Shown: piece after piece, positions 27,376 to 35,001 of the stretch
Numbering within the stretch: position 1 is the stretch's first letter
Layout of the letters: the number at the start of each line of letters is the position of its first letter
Source of the DNA: Robinsoniella peoriensis
GTDB taxonomy: Bacteria; Bacillota; Clostridia; Lachnospirales; Lachnospiraceae
DNA: 64,000 nt
NCBI RefSeq assembly: GCF_042680125.1
Contig: NZ_JBHTNY010000005.1
Direction: 5' to 3' (one strand)
Notes under the pieces: model-generated
Seen by the model: the letters and a program-made list of their open reading frames with translations, nothing else
What the model was told of the DNA's origin: nothing
Databases searched by the model: none
Made by a program: the position numbers and the translations under genes

Positions 27376-28244
27376 CAAAACAGGAATTTGCAGAGTGGGC
27401 AGGGCGGGAAACCATTATTCTGGATGGGGCAACGGGATCTAATCTGATTAAAGCAGGTCTGGGGCGCGGTGTCTGTACAGAACAGTGGATCCTGGAACAT
27501 CCCCAGGTTCTTATTGATTTACAGCGGGCATATGCGGATGCCGGGAGTAATATTGTTTATGCTCCCACCTTTGCAGCGAACCGCATGAATTTGAAATATT
27601 ATGGACTAGATGAGAACATCAGACAGATGAACCACGATCTTGTGCGGCTTTCAAAAGAAGCGGTACAGGGGAGAGCTTATGTCGCGGGCGATCTGACTAC
27701 ATCCGGTAAGATTATTGGAGCTTCTGGCGAAGTGACTTATGAGTCGCTATTGGAAATGTATAAGGAACAGATCATTTATCTGGTAGAGGCAGGCGTAGAT
27801 TTACTGGTTGCTGAGACAATGATCAGCATTGATGAGACGCTGGCAGTGTTAGATGCAGCTGCAGAAGTCTGCGATTTGCCGGTGATGTGTTCCATGACTC
27901 TGGAAGCCGACGGAAGCGTGTTTGCCGGAGGAACTGCATGGGATGCGGTAGAATCCCTTCAGGAAATGGGAGCTTCTGCAGTGGGGCTTAATTGTTCTGT
28001 GGGACCGGATCAGCTGGAATCGGTAGTTGCTTCCATGAAAAGAGTTGCATCGGTTCCAATAATGGCTAAGCCAAATGCCGGAATGCCCACTATCACGGAA
28101 ACAGGAGAAGCCATATACAATATGAATGCTGAAGATTTTGCAAAGCATATGATGGTGCTTGTAAAAGCGGGTGCCGGAATTGTCGGGGGATGCTGCGGTA
28201 CTACCCCGGAATATATTGAGTTACTGGCCGGGAATATACGTTAA
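27372..28244 (+). CDS. Homocysteine S-methyltransferase
   Basis: 290 residues. The ATG overlaps the asnB TGA (ATGA), so translation is coupled. The fold is the zinc methyltransferase barrel shared by MmuM, BHMT and the first module of MetH: ILDGATGSNL at the start, zinc ligands Cys208 (GLNCSVGP) and Cys274-Cys275 (GGCCGTTP). It transfers a methyl group to homocysteine to make methionine. The donor (S-methylmethionine, or methylcobalamin/folate via separate proteins) cannot be told, because the B12 and folate modules of MetH are absent here. The pairing with asparagine synthetase is unusual, but both make aspartate-family amino acids. Confidence 0.85.
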   Translation: MTKQEFAEWAGRETIILDGATGSNLIKAGLGRGVCTEQWILEHPQVLIDLQRAYADAGSNIVYAPTFAANRMNLKYYGLDENIRQMNHDLVRLSKEAVQGRAYVAGDLTTSGKIIGASGEVTYESLLEMYKEQIIYLVEAGVDLLVAETMISIDETLAVLDAAAEVCDLPVMCSMTLEADGSVFAGGTAWDAVESLQEMGASAVGLNCSVGPDQLESVVASMKRVASVPIMAKPNAGMPTITETGEAIYNMNAEDFAKHMMVLVKAGAGIVGGCCGTTPEYIELLAGNIR

Positions 28245-28261
28245 TATAAGGGATTATAATC

Positions 28262-28317
28262 ACATACTAAAAAAGGGCTGTTTTACACATAGGTAAAGCA
28301 GCCCTTTCTTAGTATGT
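28262..28317. terminator. Bidirectional terminator between converging genes
   Basis: ACATACTAA / TTAGTATGT and AAAGGGCTG / CAGCCCTTT stack into a long hairpin with A and T tracts on both sides. It separates the homocysteine methyltransferase gene from the oppositely oriented regulator. Confidence 0.8.
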
Positions 28318-28323
28318 ATCTTA

Positions 28324-28566
28324 CTACTCTCTGAATTCAAATAAAGCTTTTACCGGAATACCCAGAACATCGGAGATATCAAATAACTTGTCCAATGATA
28401 TTGATGTGGGCATATTCGGAGCTTCCAGATTGCTGATATGTGTCCGGCTCAAGTTGGTGTGTTCAGCCAGCTGCAACTGGGTAAGGCCGCGCATTTTGCG
28501 GTAATAAGCAACGGTAAGACCAAGCTGCTTATATTGACTTTGGCGTTTTTTGTTCATTTTATCCAT
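28324..28566 (-). CDS. Small XRE-family DNA-binding regulator (A)
   Basis: 80 residues. The start at 28566 (MDKMNKK) is favoured by GGAGGAATT just upstream, over a longer reading beginning at 28623. It is essentially one Cro/CI helix-turn-helix domain: LTQLQLAEHTNLSRTHISNL, then LDKLFDISDVLGIPVKALF. There is no sensor or effector domain. Its targets are unknown. It faces the preceding genes across a shared terminator and lies just downstream of another XRE gene in the same direction. Confidence 0.82.
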   Translation of the reverse strand: MDKMNKKRQSQYKQLGLTVAYYRKMRGLTQLQLAEHTNLSRTHISNLEAPNMPTSISLDKLFDISDVLGIPVKALFEFRE

Positions 28567-28699
28567 ATGAATTCCTCCTTGCATATAGTTTATTCTTTGT
28601 GAGGAAAAAACGAAACAAGGCATAAACCAACATATGCAATATTTAATTTTGCAAAGAGGGAATAAAGATTTCAGAATACAATGTAAAGAATTGCAAAGA

Positions 28700-29047
28700 T
28701 TAGTGATGCCTGGGCTTTTGAAGACTAATTTTAAACTGTATAAATTCCTGAACTTCTTTTTGCAGTATAGGGCTTAAGTGATTGTAGCTGTATAATAATT
28801 CCTGCTCTTCTTTTGTCAAAATAGTGGAAATCAGGTCATATTGCTGTCCGCGGATCAGATAATCCATGCTGATACCAAATAAATCAGCCAACTGTACTAA
28901 TGAATCCAGCGGCGGAGTCCGGTAACCATTTTCATAATTTGTATATGTCTGACGTTCTACATTCAATATCGTACTGACATGCTCCTGTGTATATCCGCGG
29001 TCTTCACGTAAACGGCGAAGACGCTGTCCTAAAGTTGATCTCAACAT
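28700..29047 (-). CDS. XRE-family regulator with C-terminal helix (B)
   Basis: 115 residues; the start at 29047 is preceded by GGAGGT. An N-terminal helix-turn-helix (YTQEHVSTILNVERQTYTNY, LADLFGISMDYLIRG) is followed by about 40 residues of helix (LTKEEQELLYSYNHLS), the layout of small SinR/ImmR-like repressors. It is separated from the other XRE gene by 133 bases. No partner toxin, peptidase or phage gene is nearby, so it is probably a housekeeping repressor of unknown targets. Confidence 0.82.
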   Translation of the reverse strand: MLRSTLGQRLRRLREDRGYTQEHVSTILNVERQTYTNYENGYRTPPLDSLVQLADLFGISMDYLIRGQQYDLISTILTKEEQELLYSYNHLSPILQKEVQEFIQFKISLQKPRHH

Positions 29048-29222
29048 AAGATACCTCCAAATATTTTAAATATTATAGCAAGTAATGGTAAATATTTCCT
29101 TTTAGGACACGAAATGAAACTGGGATGCCACATACTGAATTTATCGCAAAATACTAGTCTGAAAGGAAAAATTATGTCTATAAAATTTTTGGAATATGAT
29201 AAAAAGTGTAAGCAAAAAATAT

Positions 29223-29290
29223 GTTCACATTTCTTATTTATGGCAGTATTACAGACAAGCTGCCCTATGCAATGGGTATGAAAATGAAAC
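29223..29290 (+). repeat. Dispersed palindromic repeat, copy A (orphan)
   Basis: About 68 bases that align with the sequence in front of the permease gene at 51.9 kb: TTCAC(A/C)TTT..TATTT, TGGCAGTATT(G/A)CAGACA(A/G)GC, then TATGCAA(T/G)GGGTAT(G/A)AAAATGAAA. Here the reading frame ends within a few codons and no gene follows. The rest of the 29048-29427 gap shows only a minor hairpin near 29352-29380. Confidence 0.7.
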
Positions 29291-29387
29291 TACAGGAGTG
29301 TGTGGGAGTTTATAATAGAAAAAAGAAAGAGGTATGACATTAACAGAATCAGCAGAATGCATGGAGAGAACTGCATCTGTAGAATAA

Positions 29388-29429
29388 GAATATCCGGGAG
29401 AAGCCTGTGGCAGACCCTCCCGGATATTC
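29388..29429 (-). terminator. Terminator of the CYTH gene
   Basis: A perfect 13-bp stem (GAATATCCGGGAG / CTCCCGGATATTC) whose edge overlaps the minus-strand stop codon, followed on that strand by CTTATTCT. The T run is weak, so termination may be partial. Confidence 0.55.
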
Positions 29430-29877
29430 AGAATTGTATCTGACTCAGATAACTGTTGTGATAACGGCCATCGAATGTTACATCTTCCTGAAACCAATCA
29501 GGCGGGATAAAATTATCCGCAGTTTTTTCGTCGGGGAATTCTACCTCAGCCAGTATTAAGGGGGCAAATGGAATATCAAAGATATCCAGTTCTATTTTTA
29601 AATCCTGTTCAAGGGGGATCACGTATCTCTTTTTGGAAATGATGTTCCCATCTGCTTTCGGTTTTAGGTGTTCGTAGGCATCCTTTGTAAGAGGAAGGTT
29701 ATATTCTTCCCGCACCATCATGCCCTTTCCTTTGTAAGTGAGAATATAATCATCATCCTGTCTTCGGATGCGTACCACAGGCTCTGTACATAAATACCCC
29801 TGTTCAATAATATGATAAGGGTAGGAATTCAGATTTGCCGGCAGATCTTTAATTAAATATTTTCGTTCAATCTCCAT
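29428..29877 (-). CDS. CYTH-domain phosphohydrolase-like protein
   Basis: 149 residues, full length for single-domain bacterial CYTH proteins. The start MEIERKYL gives the ExExK signature (Glu2, Glu4, Lys6), preceded by GGAGGT. Basic and acidic residues of the tunnel follow (RIRRQDDDYILTYKGKG, KKRYVIPL, IELDIFD, AEVEFPDE). The family binds triphosphates with Mg or Mn; characterised bacterial members hydrolyse inorganic triphosphate or act as adenylate cyclase. The actual substrate here is unknown. It stands alone and diverges from the DJ-1-type gene. Confidence 0.9.
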   Translation of the reverse strand: MEIERKYLIKDLPANLNSYPYHIIEQGYLCTEPVVRIRRQDDDYILTYKGKGMMVREEYNLPLTKDAYEHLKPKADGNIISKKRYVIPLEQDLKIELDIFDIPFAPLILAEVEFPDEKTADNFIPPDWFQEDVTFDGRYHNSYLSQIQF

Positions 29878-30004
29878 ATCGTTACCTCCTTTATGAGATT
29901 AATCATAATATATTTAGATAAGAAAGTAAATTGTTTTTCTAAACTACTGGTATATTGAAAATTTTTTTGGTAGAATAGAGAAAATAGTCAAAGGAGGCTT
30001 ATAA

Positions 30005-30553
30005 ATGAGCAGGATATATATTTTTTTAGCAGATGGGTTTGAAGAAATAGAAGGACTGACTGTAGTGGATATGCTGCGTCGTGCAAATTTAGATATTACT
30101 ATGGTATCCGTAACGGGTGGTCTGACTGTGACCGGTTCTCATGGAATCCAGGTGTTGGCAGACGCTGTATTTGAGGAGGTTGATTTTTCAGATGCAGGGA
30201 TGCTTATTCTGCCTGGAGGAATGCCCGGAACTTTAAATCTGGGCAATCATACAGGGCTGGTCAGTTTACTAAAGTCGGCTCATGCAGATAATAAAAAGAT
30301 CGCTGCGATTTGTGCCGCACCCAGTGTACTGGGTTTAAATGGTATTTTAGAAGGAAAAAGAGCGGTTTGTTATCCTGGCTTTGAAGAGAAACTGCTTGGT
30401 GCACAAGTATCGGATGATCTGGTGGCAGTGGATGGAAATATCATCACCAGCCGGGGGATGGGAACAGCAATTGATTTTTCCCTGGCGATAATTGAAAGAT
30501 TTCTGGGAGAAGCGGAAGCACGAAGGATAGCAGAGTCAATTATATATAAATAG
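30005..30553 (+). CDS. DJ-1/PfpI family protein (YajL-like)
   Basis: 182 residues; ribosome site AAAGGAGG. Single DJ-1/PfpI domain with the conserved early acid (LADGFEEIE) and the nucleophile-elbow cysteine in IAAICAAPSVLG. Length and motifs match the YajL/ThiJ branch. Family members are linked to oxidative or glyoxal-damage protection, and the exact activity remains debated. It is followed 25 bases later by a DUF975 membrane protein, probably in the same transcript. Confidence 0.9.
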   Translation: MSRIYIFLADGFEEIEGLTVVDMLRRANLDITMVSVTGGLTVTGSHGIQVLADAVFEEVDFSDAGMLILPGGMPGTLNLGNHTGLVSLLKSAHADNKKIAAICAAPSVLGLNGILEGKRAVCYPGFEEKLLGAQVSDDLVAVDGNIITSRGMGTAIDFSLAIIERFLGEAEARRIAESIIYK

Positions 30554-30578
30554 AAAAGGAAGATAGTGAGGAAAGTCT

Positions 30579-31454
30579 ATGTTATGGACCAGATATGAAT
30601 TAAAAGACAGAGCGAAGAATGTGCTGCGGGGCTGCATTTGGTCTGCAATACTGGTGTGCCTGATTACAGGTCTGCTAAGCGGGGAGTTTGGCGGAAATGG
30701 ATCCGGCGGCAGGTCATCCGGTAACAACAGCACTATGGAATGGTTCTCGGGAGAAGATACCGGGGGTAATGATATGGCAGATGAAGATGGAAGTGTTGAC
30801 GGACAGTCCGGGATAACCGGGAAAATAACCGATGGCGCCACGGGATTATTAAAGGATGCCGGTACCAGAATCAGCGGACTGCTGACAAGAGGCTTATTCC
30901 CGATCTATGTTTATATGGGACTGATGATGCTGTTATTCAGCATTGTAATGCATCTCCTCATCGGAATGCCGATCCTGGTAGGCGCAAAAAGGTTTTTTAT
31001 GTGCAGCAGGGAAAGACGGACCGGAGTGGGCGAACTGTTATACGCATTTAAAAGCAAATATGTGATCAATGTTGTGCTGACTATGTTTTTGCGGGAAGTG
31101 AAAATTTTCCTGTGGACTCTTTTACTTATCGTACCGGGAATTATTAAAAGCCTGCAGTATATGATGGTTCCTTATATTCTTGCAGAGAATCCGGATATTG
31201 AACGGAAAAGGGCTTTTGAACTCAGTGCGGAGATGATGAGCGGACAGCTTTGGGAAGTATTTATACTAAAATTATCATTTATCCCATGGATGATTCTGGG
31301 CGGCATATCCTGCGGCATTGCAAATGTGCTGTATGTGAATCCCTATATGGCTGCCACTGAGGCAGAACTGTATGGCGTATTAAGAACATATGTGATCGAA
31401 AACGGGTTCAGCAACACCTATGAACTGCCCGGATTTGCTGAAGAATGTTTATAA
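30579..31454 (+). CDS. DUF975 family integral membrane protein
   Basis: 291 residues. The sequence has the DUF975 hallmarks: FLREVKIFLWTLLLIVPGI, then YMMVPYILAENP and repeated YMAATEAELY-type helices. About five to six membrane segments. After the first hydrophobic segment is an unusual 70-residue Gly/Asp/Ser-rich stretch (about 35-105) not typical of the family. No function is known for DUF975. Start by ATG 30579 with GAGGAAA upstream. Confidence 0.8.
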   Translation: MLWTRYELKDRAKNVLRGCIWSAILVCLITGLLSGEFGGNGSGGRSSGNNSTMEWFSGEDTGGNDMADEDGSVDGQSGITGKITDGATGLLKDAGTRISGLLTRGLFPIYVYMGLMMLLFSIVMHLLIGMPILVGAKRFFMCSRERRTGVGELLYAFKSKYVINVVLTMFLREVKIFLWTLLLIVPGIIKSLQYMMVPYILAENPDIERKRAFELSAEMMSGQLWEVFILKLSFIPWMILGGISCGIANVLYVNPYMAATEAELYGVLRTYVIENGFSNTYELPGFAEECL

Positions 31455-31504
31455 AAAGTTCACGAATATCAAATAAAAAAAGTATAGCAATTTAGAAAGG
31501 CTTG

Positions 31505-31513
31505 TGCTATACT
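31505..31513 (+). promoter_or_regulatory. Extended -10 promoter of the tig-clp-lon block
   Basis: TGCTATACT, an extended -10 motif with TATACT, about 72 bases ahead of tig. No good -35, as expected for extended -10 promoters. Confidence 0.55.
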
Positions 31514-31584
31514 ATTAAAATGACTGTAAGTATGGGAAAATATAGCGTTCTCCATACGATTGATTAAGGAGGAAATTAGATAAC

Positions 31585-32871
31585 ATGAGTTTACAGGTAG
31601 AGAAGTTAGAAAAGAACATGGCGAAGCTGACTATTGAAGCTTCTGCAGAAGAGCTGGAAAAAGCAATTCAGGCTGCTTATCAGAAAAATAAAGGTAAAAT
31701 TAACATGCCAGGTTTCCGTAAAGGAAAAGCTCCAAGGGTTATGATAGAAAAAATGTACGGCCCGGGCGTTTTCTATGAAGATGCAGCAAACGCATTAATT
31801 CCAGACGCATATGCAAAAGAAGTGGAAAGCTGCGATTTAGATATCGTTTCACAGCCTAAGATTGATGTTGTACAGATTGAAAAAGGAAAATCCTTTATCT
31901 TTACAGCAGAAGTTGCTTTAAAACCGGTTGTAACACTTGGCGAATATAAAGGTGTGGAAGTGGAAAAGCAGGCAGTTGAAGTAACAGATGAAGAAATTAT
32001 GGCAGAGATTGATAAAGAGAGAGAAAACAACTCCCGTACAATCGATGTTGATGACAGAGCTGTTCAAAACGGCGATATGGTCAAATTAAATTTTGAAGGA
32101 TTTGTTGACGGAGAAGCGTTCGAAGGCGGTAAGGGAGAAGACTATGACCTTACAATCGGTTCCGGAAGCTTTATCCCTGGATTTGAAGAGCAGTTAGTTG
32201 GTGCAAAGATCGGAGAAGAAATGGAAGTTAACGTTACTTTCCCGGAAGAGTACCAGGCAGCAGAATTAGCTGGTAAAGCAGCTGTTTTCAAATGTACAGT
32301 AAATGAAATCAAAGTAAAAGAACTTCCGGAAGCAGATGATGATTTTGCGAAAGATGTTTCTGAATTTGATACATTAGCAGAATACAAAGAAGACATCAAG
32401 AAGAATCTGGCTGAGAAAAAAGAAAAAGAAGCAAAAACAGCAAAAGAAAACGCAGTAGTTGCTAAAATTGTTGAAAGTGCAACAATGGAAATCCCGGATC
32501 CAATGGTAGACGGACAGGTTCGTCAGATGGCTGATGATTTTGCAAGAAGAATCCAGTCCCAGGGATTATCCGTAGAGCAGTACTTCCAGTTTACAGGAAT
32601 GTCAGCTGAAAAGTTATTCGAACAGATGAGACCGGAAGCTGAAAAACGCATCCAGAACAGCCTTGTATTAGAAGCAGTTGCGAAAGCAGAAGATATCCAG
32701 ATCAGCGATGAGAAGGTAGAAGAAGAATTAGCAAAAATGGCTGAAATGTACAAAATGGAAGTAGAAAAACTGAAAGAAATCATGGGCGATTATGAAAAAG
32801 AACAGATCAAAAATGATTTAGCTATTCAGGAAGCTGTAACCATGGTTACCGAAGCTGCAAAAGAAATCTAA
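31585..32871 (+). CDS. tig: Trigger factor, ribosome-bound chaperone and prolyl isomerase
   Basis: 428 residues, the family's normal length. The N-terminal ribosome-docking domain carries the signature GFRKGKAPR (about 43-51) that touches the exit tunnel. The FKBP-type isomerase domain (about 160-245: NGDMVKLNFEGFVDG, GSFIPGFEEQLVGA) is intact, and the C-terminal helical arms hold nascent chains. Start by AAGGAGGA upstream. First gene of a quality-control block conserved across Firmicutes. Confidence 0.96.
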   Translation: MSLQVEKLEKNMAKLTIEASAEELEKAIQAAYQKNKGKINMPGFRKGKAPRVMIEKMYGPGVFYEDAANALIPDAYAKEVESCDLDIVSQPKIDVVQIEKGKSFIFTAEVALKPVVTLGEYKGVEVEKQAVEVTDEEIMAEIDKERENNSRTIDVDDRAVQNGDMVKLNFEGFVDGEAFEGGKGEDYDLTIGSGSFIPGFEEQLVGAKIGEEMEVNVTFPEEYQAAELAGKAAVFKCTVNEIKVKELPEADDDFAKDVSEFDTLAEYKEDIKKNLAEKKEKEAKTAKENAVVAKIVESATMEIPDPMVDGQVRQMADDFARRIQSQGLSVEQYFQFTGMSAEKLFEQMRPEAEKRIQNSLVLEAVAKAEDIQISDEKVEEELAKMAEMYKMEVEKLKEIMGDYEKEQIKNDLAIQEAVTMVTEAAKEI

Positions 32872-32923
32872 TCAGACTTTTGGTGAACACATAAATTATA
32901 GAAGATAGACAGGAGGAGTCATC

Positions 32924-33505
32924 ATGAGCTTAGTACCTTATGTCATTGAACAGACAAGCAGGGGTGAGAGATCCTATGATATCTATTCAAGATTATTAAA
33001 AGACAGAATTATCTTTCTCGGTGAGGAAGTGAATGATGTCAGTGCCAATTTAATTGTAGCACAGTTATTATTTTTAGAATCAGAAGATCCTGGAAAGGAT
33101 ATCCACCTTTACATTAACAGTCCGGGTGGTTCCGTATCATCAGGATGGGCAATTTACGATACCATGCACTATATCAAATGCGATGTTTCTACTATTTGTA
33201 TGGGTATGGCAGCCAGCATGGGAGCATTTCTGCTGGCAGGCGGTGCAAAAGGAAAGAGATTTGCACTTCCCAATTCACAGATCATGATTCACCAGCCTTC
33301 CGGCGGTGCACAGGGACAAGCAACCGATATTAAGATTGTTGCAGATCAGATCTTAGGTACCAGAAGAAAATTAAACGAGCATCTTGCTGCAAATACGGGT
33401 CAGCCCCTTGAAGTTATCGAAGTGGATACAGAGAGAGATCACTATATGAGTGCAGAAGAAGCAAAAGCATATGGCATCATCGATGATGTGATTGCGAATC
33501 GTTAA
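32924..33505 (+). CDS. clpP: ClpP, proteolytic subunit of the ATP-dependent Clp protease
   Basis: 193 residues. Serine peptidase forming the tetradecameric barrel; Ser98 lies in GMAASMGAFL, His in IMIHQPSGGAQGQ, and the Asp in the following helix region. The N-terminal SLVPYVIEQTSRGERSYDIY is the short cleaved leader plus axial loop. It follows tig by 52 bases behind AGGAGG and precedes its ATPase partner clpX. Substrates are delivered by ClpX or other Hsp100 ATPases. Confidence 0.97.
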   Translation: MSLVPYVIEQTSRGERSYDIYSRLLKDRIIFLGEEVNDVSANLIVAQLLFLESEDPGKDIHLYINSPGGSVSSGWAIYDTMHYIKCDVSTICMGMAASMGAFLLAGGAKGKRFALPNSQIMIHQPSGGAQGQATDIKIVADQILGTRRKLNEHLAANTGQPLEVIEVDTERDHYMSAEEAKAYGIIDDVIANR

Positions 33506-33615
33506 ACTATGCATGAAGATAAGGCTCCTGCTCTGTGAGTGGGAGTCTTATATAGATTTGGAAGTAATAAAAGGGCTGTTCTTTGCAGCCAAAGAAATCA
33601 TTATGAGGTGGAAAG

Positions 33616-34914
33616 ATGGCAGGGAAATATGCAGAACCAAAAGTTCGGTGTTCGTTTTGCAACAAATCAGAAGATCAGGTTCGAAAACTGATTGCAGGCC
33701 CCAGCGGGGTATATATCTGTGATGAGTGTATTGAAATCTGTTCTGAAATTATTGAAGAGGAATTAGAAGACGATTTCGGAATAGACAACGGGGACGAGAT
33801 TAATCTCATGAAACCCGAAGAAATTAAATCATTTTTAGATGAATATGTAATAGGACAGGACGAAGCGAAAAAAGCGTTGTCCGTAGCAGTTTATAATCAC
33901 TATAAGAGAATTATGGCAGGAAAAGATCTTGGTGTAGAGCTTCAGAAGAGTAATATCCTGATGCTTGGACCGACCGGTTCCGGTAAGACACTATTAGCGC
34001 AGACTCTGGCAAAATTATTAAACGTACCGTTTGCCATTGCAGATGCGACCGCATTAACAGAAGCAGGATACGTTGGAGAAGACGTAGAAAATATTCTGCT
34101 TAAAATAATTCAGGCAGCAGATTACGATATTAACCGTGCACAGTACGGAATCATTTATATTGATGAGATAGATAAAATTACAAGAAAATCAGAAAATGCA
34201 TCCATTACCAGAGATGTATCAGGAGAAGGTGTACAGCAGGCATTGCTGAAGATACTGGAGGGAACTGTTGCAAGTGTTCCGCCTCAGGGCGGCAGAAAGC
34301 ACCCTCATCAGGAATTAATCCAGATCGATACAACCAACATTCTGTTTATCTGCGGTGGAGCTTTTGAAGGACTGGACAAAATCATTGAGACCCGTATGGA
34401 CACAAAGTCAATGGGATTCAATGCTCAGATAGCAGATAAAAGGGAAAAAGATATCGGAGAAATCCTGCGTCATGTACTTCCCCAGGATTTCGTAAAATTT
34501 GGTATGATACCGGAAATTATCGGACGTGTGCCGGTAACAGTTTCTCTGGAAGCATTAGATAAAGAAACCTTAATCCGTATCTTAAGAGAACCGAAAAATT
34601 CCATTATCAAGCAGTACAAGAAGCTGTTTGAACTGGACGGGGTAGATCTGGACTTTGATGAAGGAGCAGTCGAGGCGATTGCCGAGAAATCTCTTGCCAG
34701 AAAAACCGGAGCCAGAGGCTTGCGTGCAATACTGGAAAAATCCATGATGGATCTGATGTACACTGTTCCTTCGGATGAAACCATTGAGAAATGTGTTGTA
34801 AACAAGGAAACCATTGAAGGTACGGGAGATCCCGAGATTATGCACCGGGATGAAAGAGCACTTCCATCAAAAGGTACCCGCAGAAAACTAAAGATAAGTT
34901 CAGAGACTGCGTAG
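33616..34914 (+). CDS. clpX: ClpX, ATP-dependent unfoldase for ClpP
   Basis: 432 residues. The N-terminal zinc-binding domain has four Cys (RCSFCNKSE and YICDECIEIC). AAA+ domain: Walker A GPTGSGKT, Walker B IIYIDEIDK, and the sensor arginine region in SLARKTGARGLR. The IGF-type loop that docks on ClpP is in the AAA+ large domain. The start is ATG 33616 with GAGGTGG upstream. The gap from clpP (110 bases) contains a hairpin (AAGGCTCC / GGAGTCTT) without a T run. Confidence 0.97.
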   Translation: MAGKYAEPKVRCSFCNKSEDQVRKLIAGPSGVYICDECIEICSEIIEEELEDDFGIDNGDEINLMKPEEIKSFLDEYVIGQDEAKKALSVAVYNHYKRIMAGKDLGVELQKSNILMLGPTGSGKTLLAQTLAKLLNVPFAIADATALTEAGYVGEDVENILLKIIQAADYDINRAQYGIIYIDEIDKITRKSENASITRDVSGEGVQQALLKILEGTVASVPPQGGRKHPHQELIQIDTTNILFICGGAFEGLDKIIETRMDTKSMGFNAQIADKREKDIGEILRHVLPQDFVKFGMIPEIIGRVPVTVSLEALDKETLIRILREPKNSIIKQYKKLFELDGVDLDFDEGAVEAIAEKSLARKTGARGLRAILEKSMMDLMYTVPSDETIEKCVVNKETIEGTGDPEIMHRDERALPSKGTRRKLKISSETA

Positions 34915-35001
34915 AGCCTGACTGACAATGCCTTGTACTGACGAAAATATCAGGCACTCTATTCTCTGAAATTTACGAAATACTGTACTAGAGGGATAAA
35001 A

